The position numbers and the translations under genes are program-made. A stretch of DNA of 64,000 nt. Origin: GCA-2746795 sp964643965 (GTDB lineage: Bacteria > Chloroflexota > Anaerolineae > Promineifilales > Promineifilaceae). Shown in pieces: positions 14,898 through 23,383 of this stretch; within the stretch, counting starts at the first letter, position 1; every line of letters begins with the position of its first letter. The notes beneath the pieces are model-generated. The model was not told the DNA's origin, searched no databases, and was given only the letters and a program-made list of their open reading frames with translations. The stretch covers positions 35,694 through 99,693 of the forward strand of contig CAZXVH010000005.1 of the NCBI GenBank assembly GCA_964643965.1. The letters run 5' to 3'.

Positions 14898-16343
14898 TCA
14901 AGGCGTAGGTGACGGTGCGGCGGAACCATCGGGAACTTCTGGTGTGGCCGGCGTCTCGCCAGCAGGAACTTCCGTGCTGGCTGGCGTTCCGGCGGCGTCG
15001 GGGTCTGTGGGTACGGGGGCTGCTGCCTGGAGAAGCGCGTTTAACAGTTCGTTTAAGAAGCGAATGGCGTCATGATCTGGTGGTACTGTCCATTCTGCGT
15101 CGTAAACGCCGTCCGGTCCGCGCACGGCCAGAACTGAGGTTGGCGGCACGGCCGTTACTGTGCCGGTGATCGCTTCCGTATCTTCCAGGGTAAATGTTTG
15201 GTAGCCGGGCTGCAAAAGGGGGCCATCCAGCAGCGTGCCGGTGAGGCTAATGGGCAGGGTGGTAGTGAGGGTAGAGGTGAAGACCTCGCCTGAGGGGGCG
15301 GCGGCTATCAAGACGCCATCGGCAAAAAGGCGCAGGCTGGCGCCGTCGGCGCGTTGATATTGCAGCAAACCATCCAACGGAAAAGCAGCTGGAGGCCGTT
15401 CCAGAAAGGCGTCGGGCAGGTTGGCGGCGATTAGCGTGTCCAACTGGACGTAGAGCGGCTGCAAGGAAGTGGGCAGCGCCAGTTCTGGGCAGCGCAGACG
15501 GCCGTTCCAGGCGTCGTCATTTTGTTGCAGCGCCAGCGTTTCCGGCGAGGTTCCGCGGCAGTTGGCGGCGTAATGGTCGGCCAGCGTATCCAGGGGTATC
15601 TGTTCCAGTTCGGCCAGCAGCGCCCCTGCGTTTTCCAACAAGATCGGGTCGCTGACGGTATCTTCATTTGCCAGCCAGAGCCATAGACGGCCGTCTTCCG
15701 TCAGCGCCAGGGAATGGGCGGGGGCAAACGGGGAGGCGGCGCGGCGCAGGCCAATCACCGTGTTTTCCGGGAAGTGCGGCCCCAGGGTGGCGCTCATGAA
15801 GTTTTCGATGGAGGCCAACAGAACCGGCTCTTGCAGCCAGCCGCTGCCTGCCAGTCCGGCATCTGTTAAGGTGAAATCAACATACACGCAGCCGGGACAC
15901 TCTTCAGGCATGGGGGCCAGGCTCATTTGCGAGAGCGATTGGCGCAGTTCAAACATGACGCTGCCTTCGTTGTTGCGCTGGATGGCCCGGCCGCCGGCTG
16001 CTTCATCGGCGACGATGAGTTTGTTGGCCACATTGCCTTGTATGCGCCGATCCAGGCCCAGCAGCGGGATGCGGTAGTGCAGTTCCAGGACGGTTTCTTC
16101 AAAGGGGATGGGGGTATTTGGAACGGCCGTTTCCCGGGCAGGTGGCGGCGTAATGGTGGGCAGAGGGCCGATGGTAGCCGCTGGCGTGAAAGTGGGGGCC
16201 AGCGTCATGGGCGGACGTGGCGTAGGCATGACATAGGCGCCCTCGTTTTGATTGTCATCAGACAAATTGCAGCCAGCCAACAGCACAGCCACCAGGAGAA
16301 GAAAGCCAGTCCATACACGCATTGTTTTATTCCTCAAGGGCAA
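14898..16343 (-). CDS. Secreted lipoprotein, function unknown
   Basis: 481 aa. Signal peptide with lipobox LLAGC (Cys about 25), then a Thr/Pro-rich linker (PTPRPPMTLAPTFTP) and a beta-rich body of about 350 residues with several Cys (ECPGCVYV). It ends in a low-complexity Pro/Ala/Thr tail. Part of the tail (EVPAGETPATPE) is encoded by DNA matching the CTGGCGAGACGCC arm of the REP-like element. I recognise no domain. The start codon overlaps the end of the GNAT gene by 17 bases. An in-frame Met8 is an alternative start. Confidence 0.7.
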   Translation of the reverse strand: MPLRNKTMRVWTGFLLLVAVLLAGCNLSDDNQNEGAYVMPTPRPPMTLAPTFTPAATIGPLPTITPPPARETAVPNTPIPFEETVLELHYRIPLLGLDRRIQGNVANKLIVADEAAGGRAIQRNNEGSVMFELRQSLSQMSLAPMPEECPGCVYVDFTLTDAGLAGSGWLQEPVLLASIENFMSATLGPHFPENTVIGLRRAASPFAPAHSLALTEDGRLWLWLANEDTVSDPILLENAGALLAELEQIPLDTLADHYAANCRGTSPETLALQQNDDAWNGRLRCPELALPTSLQPLYVQLDTLIAANLPDAFLERPPAAFPLDGLLQYQRADGASLRLFADGVLIAAAPSGEVFTSTLTTTLPISLTGTLLDGPLLQPGYQTFTLEDTEAITGTVTAVPPTSVLAVRGPDGVYDAEWTVPPDHDAIRFLNELLNALLQAAAPVPTDPDAAGTPASTEVPAGETPATPEVPDGSAAPSPTP

Positions 16344-16905
16344 TTTTAGCGAAAATCAAGGTGTCGCGTAATTCGCCCGTGCTGTGATGGCGCAATTCCT
16401 GCCGCAGCGTAGCCTCGTGGGTGAACTGGAGGCGACGGGCGATGGCGGCGCTGCGTTCATTCAGCTTGTCGCAGCGGATTTCTACCCGTTTGGCGTGCAG
16501 CGTTTCAAAGGCAAATTGGGTGATGGCCTCGACGGCTTCAGTCATATAACCGTGGCCTACATAGCTGGTGCGCAGCCAGTAACCGATTTCAAAGCGGGGC
16601 ACTTCCCAGTTGATGCGATGCAAGCCGCTGCCGCCGAGGCAAATGTTACTGTCTTTGAGAAAGAGCAGCAGCCAGAGGTCTTCACGGGTGAGAAAACGGG
16701 CATGACCCTGGCGCACGCTTTCTTCGCTTTTTTCAGGAGAAGGGTCGGCCATAGCCCAGGGCAGCCAGGGGCGCAGTTCCGCTATTGATTCATTGACGGC
16801 TTCATAAAGCGCCAGCCCATCGCCGGGCAGGGGGCAGCGAATGGTGAGGCGCTCGCTGTTAAAACGGTGGGGGAAGTCTTTGAGAATAGGTTCCATAGCG
16901 CCCAT
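16327..16905 (-). CDS. GNAT N-acetyltransferase, RimJ/RimL-like
   Basis: 192 aa from ATG 16905 (Met4 at 16896 is equally possible). The order of motifs fits the RimJ/RimL group: SERLTIRCPLPGDGLALYEA, FEIGYWLRTSYVGHGYMTEA (acetyl-CoA loop) and HAKRVEIRCDKLNERSAAIARRL. These enzymes acetylate ribosomal-protein N-termini or small amines; the substrate is unknown. The frame stays open upstream to 17571, but that part is antisense-like sequence of the glycoside hydrolase gene and is not protein-like. It overlaps the lipoprotein start. Confidence 0.85.
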   Translation of the reverse strand: MGAMEPILKDFPHRFNSERLTIRCPLPGDGLALYEAVNESIAELRPWLPWAMADPSPEKSEESVRQGHARFLTREDLWLLLFLKDSNICLGGSGLHRINWEVPRFEIGYWLRTSYVGHGYMTEAVEAITQFAFETLHAKRVEIRCDKLNERSAAIARRLQFTHEATLRQELRHHSTGELRDTLIFAKIALEE

Positions 16906-16972
16906 TTTTATCACGAATGAGCGCGAGGGCAAAACAAAACTTGCCCCTCGCCACTCTGCCACTTCGCTACTT

Positions 16973-19099
16973 TTACCGCTTTTGCACGGTGGGCAGATAG
17001 ACATGGTTATCCAGGATGGAGGCAAAGACGGTGGCCGATATGCCATCGCTGACATTGCCGGCCTGATCCCGGCCGTAAACGGTGAAGATATAAGTGCTGC
17101 CTTCGGTGAGAGAGGCGTAGGTGGCGGAAACGGCCGTTGTCTCCACAAGCCAGGGTAGAGCCGGACCGCCGTTTTCGGAGACGGTGAGGTCAAAATTGGC
17201 GATATTGCTGCCCAAATCATTGCCCGTCCAGGAAACCATGACGTTGACGGCCGCTGCCAGCGGAGCGGTGATGGTTGTTTCTGGCGGCAGATCATCTGGT
17301 TCAATGAGTAAAAACGGCCGTCCGCCGATGGGGTTGTAGGCCGTGCCGGTGGGGGTGTTGTTGTTGGTGGCGGCGGGCAGGGTGAGGGTAAAAACCTGGT
17401 TGGTAGCCGTGATCGTTTGGCTGACGCCATCTGGGGTGATGAGCATACCGGTTTGCTGGCTGTGGGTGGTGGGCAGGACGGCCGTTTGCGCCTCCCCCAC
17501 CAGAGACCACAAAGCCAACACCCGTTCACCGGTGGAGGGTTTGTAAAAGGCAAACCATTCTTGGACGCCATTGTAAGGGGTGGAGCCGCCCGGCCGGCTG
17601 CGCCAGGTAGGTTCTACATCTACAAAGTAGCGGGTTAAGAGTTGGAAGGCGGCCAAAGCCGGCCGCGCCGTGTCGGGTTGGGGATGGTGGGTAGCGCAGA
17701 AGGCATCGGGGCGGTTGCGGTTGCGGAAGAGGCCAAAGGCGTCGCCGGCATAATTGGGTGGCGGCGGATTGCTGGCGCATTGCTCCGGGGGGAAGTAGGG
17801 GGGATTAAAGCCGCTGGGGGAATTACCGCATTCATCATAAAGCGAGAAGAAAAAGAGATTGTCTACATCCACGTAACGGGCGTAAACGGCCGTTTGGATG
17901 ACAAAATCGGCCTGTTCCGTCATGGTGGCGCGATAGGCGCTGTTTGGATCGCAGACCGGGCCGGGATAATCATCCCAAACGGGGACGCCGGTCTCGTTGA
18001 GCCAGATTTCATTGTCTAATTGGCGGGCGTCTAACCGCGCCTGGCTGATGTAGACGGCCTTCCACGAGCGATAGGCATAGCTGTAGTTGTGGACGGCGAT
18101 GATATTGTGGAAGTAATTGTTTGTTTGCGCCAGGGGGTCGCTGTCGAAGAGGGTCAGCACGGCGGTGAGGAAGGGGATGTCTGCGGGATGGCTGTAAATG
18201 TCTGCCAGGCCGCCAAAGATGATCTGAGCGTCGGGGTCGGCGTGTTTGGCGGCGAGATAGCCTACTTTAAGCAGGCGGGCGTACTCTTCGGCGCTGCCGT
18301 CCCAAAAATGGATGAGGTCTGGCTCGTTCCACATTTCCCAATGGGTGACGCCTATGCCGTCCGGCCAATTTTCTTCTTGGGCTAAGTCGCCGCCGGGTTT
18401 GTAACGGTTAACGGCCGTTGCCACAAATCGCGCCCATACGTTATTTGGGTTGATAGTTTTGCCAGGCCCCGGTTCATCGCCGTCTGCGAAGACAGGTTCA
18501 TATAAACCGAGGGGGACGCCGGTTTGGGGTTCGGCCAGCGCCAGCGGGGAATAACTGGGCAGTTCGGGGGTGGGGCGTTTGATCTGAGCGCCATTGGAAT
18601 CGGTGCGGTAAAAATCAGGCGTACCGAGCAAAATGGCGTTAAGTTTGAGACCATGATTGATGACGCCGATAACGGCCGTGTCCTGATACTCCCAGTGAAA
18701 TTCTGCCGGCGCGGGAAACTCAATTCGGTTCCAATAGAGGGGCCAGCGATCCCAGGTGGCGCCGGTGGCCAGGCCGTTTTGATATTGTGATTCGGGCACG
18801 GCTTCCTGCTCTGAATTGCTGATACGGTTGAGACCATAAGCGGGATTGGTTTGGGTGATGGGGATCGTCGGTACTGTTTCAACCCGGCTTTTTTGCAGGA
18901 AGTGAGCCAGATTAAGCGGCTCTTTCTCAGGGGAAACGGCCGTTTTTGTGGGTGGGGCAAGGGGGGTATTAACGGCCGTTTCTGCCTCCGCGCCCGTGAA
19001 ATTTTCCGCCAGGTAGATCAGGGTAGACAGGATGAGCAGCGTCCCTAAAAGCAAAAGACGGGTGATGTGAAAGAGGCGAGGGCCGACGAGATTATCCAT
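16973..19099 (-). CDS. Secreted glycoside hydrolase-like protein (clan A TIM barrel plus Fn3)
   Basis: 708 aa. One N-terminal membrane helix or uncleaved signal (about 13-32), a linker with TAV inserts, then a TIM barrel. A catalytic acid/base signature is visible in THWEMWNEPDLIHFW (Glu about 258) and a likely nucleophile in IWLNETGVPVWDD (about 367). Together these suggest clan GH-A (GH5/GH39-like). The C-terminal about 90 residues are fibronectin type III-like (PPETTITAPL to GSTYIFTVYGRDQAGNVSDG), ending VYLPTVQKR. The polysaccharide substrate is not predictable. Exported or membrane-anchored. Confidence 0.75.
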   Translation of the reverse strand: MDNLVGPRLFHITRLLLLGTLLILSTLIYLAENFTGAEAETAVNTPLAPPTKTAVSPEKEPLNLAHFLQKSRVETVPTIPITQTNPAYGLNRISNSEQEAVPESQYQNGLATGATWDRWPLYWNRIEFPAPAEFHWEYQDTAVIGVINHGLKLNAILLGTPDFYRTDSNGAQIKRPTPELPSYSPLALAEPQTGVPLGLYEPVFADGDEPGPGKTINPNNVWARFVATAVNRYKPGGDLAQEENWPDGIGVTHWEMWNEPDLIHFWDGSAEEYARLLKVGYLAAKHADPDAQIIFGGLADIYSHPADIPFLTAVLTLFDSDPLAQTNNYFHNIIAVHNYSYAYRSWKAVYISQARLDARQLDNEIWLNETGVPVWDDYPGPVCDPNSAYRATMTEQADFVIQTAVYARYVDVDNLFFFSLYDECGNSPSGFNPPYFPPEQCASNPPPPNYAGDAFGLFRNRNRPDAFCATHHPQPDTARPALAAFQLLTRYFVDVEPTWRSRPGGSTPYNGVQEWFAFYKPSTGERVLALWSLVGEAQTAVLPTTHSQQTGMLITPDGVSQTITATNQVFTLTLPAATNNNTPTGTAYNPIGGRPFLLIEPDDLPPETTITAPLAAAVNVMVSWTGNDLGSNIANFDLTVSENGGPALPWLVETTAVSATYASLTEGSTYIFTVYGRDQAGNVSDGISATVFASILDNHVYLPTVQKR

Positions 19100-19183
19100 G
19101 CAAATTGATTCCTGAATAGGGATAAGACGAGAGTGTAACTGAAAAACGGCCGTTCGTCACACCAGCGCCAGCCTCTGATCCTC

Positions 19184-19470
19184 TAACCCCACTACCCAAC
19201 TACCCAACTACCAGACTACCCNNNNNNNNNNNNNNNNNNNNNNNNNNNNNNNNNNNNNNNNNNNNNNNNNNNNNNNNNNNNNNNNNNNNNNNNNNNNNNN
19301 NNNNNNNNNNNNNNNNNNNNNGCCAGCCTCTGATCCTCTAACCCCACTACCCAACTACCCAACTACCAGACTACCCGACTACCAGACTACCCGACTACCA
19401 GACTACCCGACTACCAGACTACTCGACTACCAGACTACCAGACTACCAGACTACCAGACTACCAGACTAC
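19184..19470. repeat. Tandem microrepeat array with internal assembly gap
   Basis: Runs of CTACCCAA and GACTACCA/GACTACCC units (8 bp) fill this stretch. The phrase starting GCCAGCCTCTGATCC occurs on both sides of the 100-N gap (19222-19321), so the gap is a collapsed or unresolved tandem duplication. On the minus strand the units read TAGTCTGG. The first TAG is the stop codon of the TetR gene. Confidence 0.85.
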
Positions 19471-20117
19471 TCCACACAATAGCGCAGACCGGCAATCAAT
19501 ATCCGCAAGCCCTCGCTGATTCTTTCTAACGAAAAGCCGCGTACTTCACGCTGAAAGCGGAAAATATCGGCCATAAGCGGCGCCAAAATAGCATCCGCCA
19601 GATATTCCGTATCCAGCCCTTCCGGGATTTCGCCATCAGCGATGGCCGCCTGAAATAGGCCGTTCACCGTCATGTACTGCCAGAAATGGGGCATTTCAGT
19701 GCTGCGTCCTGCTTGAAACAAGCCTTCACTTTGCACTTCAGTGAGCAGCGGCGAATGGGCATCGGTAAAATGCACCAGCGCGTCAATGAAAAATTCAAGC
19801 TGTGCCATTTTGGGCACATTATTGGCCGACATGCTGCGAAACTCAGCCAACATTTGATTCTGGAATGAGGCCATCTGCTCATCCATTAGCCCCAGGCATA
19901 GTTCGGCTTTGTTGGCGTAGCGCCGATAGAGCGTACCTTTGCCCACTCCGGCTGCCTGCGCAATATCAGCCATGCACACATTGGCTACACCTCGCTCTGC
20001 GAACAGGGTTTCAGCGGTTCTCAGGATGAGGAGGCGGTTGGCGGCGGCGTCTTTGCGTTCAGAACGGCCGTCTTCGTCAATGTTTCCGAGTGGGATGGTG
20101 CGTGAATTAGAAGTCAT
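19467..20117 (-). CDS. TetR/AcrR family repressor
   Basis: 216 aa. The N-terminal helix-turn-helix is at about 28-70 (ILRTAETLFAERGVANVCMA, then DIAQAAGVGKGTLYRRYANK). A ligand-binding helical domain follows. It is divergent from the YceI gene, and the spacer holds two near-identical dyads that overlap both promoters. It probably represses both itself and yceI. The ligand is unknown. The stop codon lies in the first unit of the adjacent microrepeat. Confidence 0.9.
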   Translation of the reverse strand: MTSNSRTIPLGNIDEDGRSERKDAAANRLLILRTAETLFAERGVANVCMADIAQAAGVGKGTLYRRYANKAELCLGLMDEQMASFQNQMLAEFRSMSANNVPKMAQLEFFIDALVHFTDAHSPLLTEVQSEGLFQAGRSTEMPHFWQYMTVNGLFQAAIADGEIPEGLDTEYLADAILAPLMADIFRFQREVRGFSLERISEGLRILIAGLRYCVE

Positions 20118-20162
20118 GGGTTCTGTTTACCTGATTGAAATAGTAGAATCTGAGATCAATCC

Positions 20163-20218
20163 TTGACAAGTGGACTCAAGTCCGTTATTATTCTATCAGA
20201 TAAGCGGACTAAAGTCCA
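20163..20218. promoter_or_regulatory. Overlapping divergent promoters with two TetR operators
   Basis: Plus strand: TTGACA (20163-20168), a 17-bp spacer and TATTAT (20186-20191). The spacer contains operator 1, GGACTCAAGTCC (20172-20183). Minus strand: TGGACT (20218-20213), a 17-bp spacer and TAGAAT (20195-20190). Operator 2, GGACTAAAGTCC (20206-20217), covers its -35. The dyad centres are 34 bp apart. Confidence 0.8.
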
Positions 20219-20269
20219 CTTGCAAATAAAACTAACTACTTTACTTAAACAACAAGGAGATTATAACAG

Positions 20270-20809
20270 ATGAACTGGCAAATTGATTATGCACATTCCG
20301 AGATTAACTTTACGGTACGGCACATGATGATTTCAAAAGTACGGGGCAGCTTTGACGAGTGGAGCGGCATTATTAACTTCGATCCCGAAAATCCTACAAA
20401 CACAACAGTGGATGTAACCGTGCAATTGGCAAGCGTCAATACCAACGAGCAGCAGCGTGATGATCATTTACGCTCTCCCGATTTCTTTGACGTGGCGACT
20501 CACCCTGAAATGCGCTTCAAAAGTACCAAAGTTGAACAAAATGATGTGGATGAAGGGTTGCTCTATGGTGAGTTAACGATTCGCGGCATCACCAAACCCG
20601 TCGTTTTAGATGTGAATTACGCAGGACAGGCAAAAAGCCCTTGGGGGACAACAAGCGCAGGTTTCTCTGCCTCAGCCACCATCAATCGTAAAGATTGGGA
20701 TCTCACCTGGAATCAAGCATTGGAAACAGGTGGTGTTTTGGTCAGCGACAAGATCTCAATCGGTATTGAATTGGAATTGATACAGCAAGCTGAAGCAGTT
20801 CCAGCTTAA
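20270..20809 (+). CDS. YceI-like lipid-binding protein
   Basis: 179 aa. Classic YceI features: WQIDYAHSEINFTVRHMMIS at the N-terminus, RSPDFFDVATHPEMRFKST, and GELTIRGITKPVVLDVNY. The fold is a lipocalin-like barrel that binds polyisoprenoid or amphiphilic ligands. There is no signal peptide, so this copy is cytoplasmic. AAGGAG precedes the ATG. It is controlled by the operator-bearing promoter shared with the TetR gene. Confidence 0.92.
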   Translation: MNWQIDYAHSEINFTVRHMMISKVRGSFDEWSGIINFDPENPTNTTVDVTVQLASVNTNEQQRDDHLRSPDFFDVATHPEMRFKSTKVEQNDVDEGLLYGELTIRGITKPVVLDVNYAGQAKSPWGTTSAGFSASATINRKDWDLTWNQALETGGVLVSDKISIGIELELIQQAEAVPA

Positions 20810-20933
20810 AAACCAAAACTGTAATGAGCTGTCAGTACCTTTTTGGTTTTGGCTTGCCCAGGTCAGGTAAGATGGCAATTGCATTGAGCGTCTAAATTTT
20901 CAAACAAGTGAGTAAGCGTCGTTTTTAACTTGG

Positions 20934-21111
20934 CCAGAATGAACCAATCTCCTTGCACTTTAAATATTTATTTCGGTAATAGATGGTGACTACAAGGATT
21001 CAGAAAGATAGGGATTCGTAGGTCTAGAATCCGCTTTTATTTCCCAATCCTTGTAGGCTTAGAAATTACCGATTTAATTTCTTAATCTGTAACGAGATTG
21101 GTTCATTCTGG
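20934..21111. repeat. 178-bp inverted-repeat element (MITE-like)
   Basis: Perfect 18-bp ends: CCAGAATGAACCAATCTC (20934-20951) and its complement (21094-21111). Inner matching arms include CGGTAAT/ATTACCG and CTACAAGGATT/AATCCTTGTAG. It fills most of the 350-bp spacer between yceI and the SnoaL-like gene. No ORF. No second copy was found in this window. Confidence 0.65.
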
Positions 21112-21160
21112 AAACCGTTAACTTATTTTTGCCTGCTTATTAAAAGGAAATTTAAGGGAT

Positions 21161-21538
21161 ATGAACCTCGAACAAAACAAGAAAAATGCAATTGCCTATT
21201 ACCAAATGGCCTATGATGGTCAACCTCGTCAAGCGGTAGAACGATATGTTGGCGCTGAGTATATTCAGCATAACCCTCTGGTCGGCAATGGCAAAGAGCC
21301 GTTTATTGCCTACTTTGAAAGAATGGCAAAAGAATACCCTGAAAAAAGCATTGAATTCGTGCGCTCAATCGCAGAAGGTGATTTAGTGGCGCTTCATACG
21401 CATCAAATCTGGCCCAGTGGCATCGAGTATGTCACGATGGATTTTTTCAGGTTTGATGAAAACGGCAAGATTGTTGAGCATTGGGATGTGTTGCAGGAAA
21501 TCCCTGAAAAATCTGAAAATGGCAATACGATGTATTAG
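21161..21538 (+). CDS. SnoaL-like/NTF2-fold protein
   Basis: 125 aa. An early helix (NKKNAIAYYQMAYDGQPRQA), then YVGAEYIQHNPLVGNGKEPF and DFFRFDENGKIVEHWDVLQE, the pattern of SnoaL-like cyclase/isomerase homologues. The activity of most members is unknown. AAGGAAA lies upstream. It may share the yceI context but is separated by the inverted-repeat element. Confidence 0.85.
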   Translation: MNLEQNKKNAIAYYQMAYDGQPRQAVERYVGAEYIQHNPLVGNGKEPFIAYFERMAKEYPEKSIEFVRSIAEGDLVALHTHQIWPSGIEYVTMDFFRFDENGKIVEHWDVLQEIPEKSENGNTMY

Positions 21539-21687
21539 AAGATTAAAGATGGGTGGCAAGCTCCAATGCTATATCATTTCGCCTTGCTCTTGCCTTCACG
21601 CCTCGATTTAGCCAAAGGCTTGCGCCACCTCATCGACACCGATGGTTGATGTTGCCCAGATGGTTTCCTGATAAATAATGGGGAGCG

Positions 21688-22506
21688 TTACTCAACATTT
21701 GTCAGAATGAGAATATCTTGAGTGCCATAAACATGTTGCGAAACGATAGCTGTCCAACGATTATCGGGTGAAACGAATCCCTCGCTTTTTAAGTTAACAG
21801 ATCTCGTGTTGAGTTCGGCGCTTTCTGGTCTTACACCATAGGCGCGTACCATATCTAATGCGTTATTTTCAGAAACGGTTGCAGAATTGAGCGCAATTTG
21901 CTGAATAGTTTGTGTGTGGCTGTTCGCCTGGTACGGAGAATATTTCCAAGTTTGCGTTTTCGTGGCACACGTTTCCTGATAATAAAGCCAATTGTCTGTA
22001 TCCCAGCCAAGTAACTCATAATTGCATGGTGTTATTTCCGCTAAATTTTGGGATGCTTTAACGACCCCTTTTCCAAAGCCAGGATCAGTCACCAATTGCA
22101 TTTTATATCCAGGCGCAGCTCCTAGCCCCGGTTGGTAGCGAAAAATGAAGGGGAAGGCGATGATGCTGCCGATAAGAATTATCCCCCATGCAAGAAACAG
22201 CTTGTTTGACCGTGCTTTTATCATGCCAATGATGACGAGCGAGAGGCTGGCTATAGAGACCAAAAGGTACACGTAAAAGTTACTAAAAAGCGTGTAAGCA
22301 AAAAATGCAAAGGGTAAGTAAAGTATGATTGATAAAGCATTTATTACATTAGATCGACTTGATATCAGGGCATCCGGAATAAAGTAACTCAAAGACAGCC
22401 AATAAAATGTTAAAAAAGGGATGCTTACGATGGTTGCAATAATTAGGATAGATTTTGAAGAAAACGGCAACAATTGAGGAAAATGTCGACTTGTCATTAA
22501 GAACAC
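21688..22506 (-). CDS. Membrane protein with extracytoplasmic C-terminal domain, unknown
   Basis: 272 aa. About four transmembrane helices in the first 120 residues (ILIIATIVSIPFLTFYWLSL and three more), then a soluble domain of about 150 residues with two Cys (ITPCNYEL, ETCATKT) that could form a disulfide. I recognise no family. Base composition is more AT-rich than its neighbours, which may indicate transfer. Confidence 0.6.
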   Translation of the reverse strand: MFLMTSRHFPQLLPFSSKSILIIATIVSIPFLTFYWLSLSYFIPDALISSRSNVINALSIILYLPFAFFAYTLFSNFYVYLLVSIASLSLVIIGMIKARSNKLFLAWGIILIGSIIAFPFIFRYQPGLGAAPGYKMQLVTDPGFGKGVVKASQNLAEITPCNYELLGWDTDNWLYYQETCATKTQTWKYSPYQANSHTQTIQQIALNSATVSENNALDMVRAYGVRPESAELNTRSVNLKSEGFVSPDNRWTAIVSQHVYGTQDILILTNVE

Positions 22507-22661
22507 TCCTGATAGGTAGATTAAGCCAAACTCACTTCATGTCACCCTTACTATCCACCATACCGTTTTGTCCTGCCCAACTGCTGTCATACGGAGTGTG
22601 TACGTTGTTGGTAGGGCATAACGGCCGTTTCCTACAATGCCAAGCCCCGTCTGCCAAGTCG

Positions 22662-22945
22662 TTAGAAAATCTGGTGTCGCAAGAACTCTGAGGCTGGCAA
22701 ACGGCGACGACCATGCAGGATGCAATAAACGCGCACGAGATTGTCTTCTTCTGTGAAACGATAAACGGCGCGAAACGACCGGATATTTAACTGGCGGTAT
22801 GCTTCGTAGCCTTCTAATGAAATGGTGGGGACGGATTGGGGGAAAGTGCGTAATCGTTGCAATGCTTCGATCATTGCTCGACAACTGGTGGAGGCATCTC
22901 TTTTAGCTGTGCCACTGCCAAATCAGAGAGCAATATTTCTGTCAT
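22662..22945 (-). pseudogene. RelE/ParE-type toxin, frameshifted
   Basis: An N-terminal piece starts at ATG 22945 (MTEILLSDLAVAQLKEMPPP) and reaches a stop after 24 codons. The second frame, one base off, carries ALQRLRTFP, LNIRSFRAVYRF and VRVYCILHGRRRLP, the core and catalytic-type end of RelE/ParE ribonuclease toxins. Together they make one about 95-residue toxin with a single-base deletion near 22874. Its ATG overlaps the antitoxin stop (ATGA). It is an inactivated toxin or a base error. Confidence 0.65.
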
Positions 22946-23244
22946 TCAGCCAATTCCTGAATTTGCCAGGCTTGTTCTGCTAAATTAGCAGCTTCGACCA
23001 ATGTTTTATAAGCGCCTTGCGCAAATTGCTGTTCTCCAGCATCGATATTAGCTCGCAGCTCTGTATCATTAAGATTGGATAGTTGGTCGATAATCGCATC
23101 GAACAAATCCACGCTGATCAAATAAGCAGCAGGACGGCCGTTTTCCGTGACAACCAATGGCTCCGATTGGGCATTGCTAATCGCTTTCTGTGTACTTTCT
23201 GCCAATTCTTGGGCAGTGATAATGCGTTCTCGGGTTTTTAGCAT
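22942..23244 (-). CDS. Phd/YefM-type antitoxin
   Basis: 100 aa from ATG 23244 (AAGGTGAG upstream). The N-terminal Phd/YefM fold is shown by IITAQELAESTQKAI, EPLVVTENGRPAAYLISVD and LFDAIIDQL. The C-terminus (about 60-100) is acidic and helical and should neutralise the toxin. NGRPAAY is encoded across an ACGGCCGT copy. It is translationally coupled to the broken RelE-like toxin gene. Confidence 0.85.
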   Translation of the reverse strand: MLKTRERIITAQELAESTQKAISNAQSEPLVVTENGRPAAYLISVDLFDAIIDQLSNLNDTELRANIDAGEQQFAQGAYKTLVEAANLAEQAWQIQELAE

Positions 23245-23383
23245 AAGTCTCACCTTTTTTACAACTATTATAGCAGACTGGCGGTGACTTACAGCGCCTG
23301 GCTGACAAGATACAAAGATACGAAGGAAAAAGGGTTTTCTTTGTCCCTTTATTCCTATGTATCTTTGTAATGAATAACCCAAA

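Noticed and set aside
16906..17571. Long upstream extension of the GNAT frame
   Set aside because: It overlaps the glycoside hydrolase gene in another frame and is Pro/Ser-rich without protein-like pattern.
19184..19470. Possible CRISPR array
   Set aside because: The unit is only about 8 bp, with no spacers and no cas genes; it is a simple tandem array.
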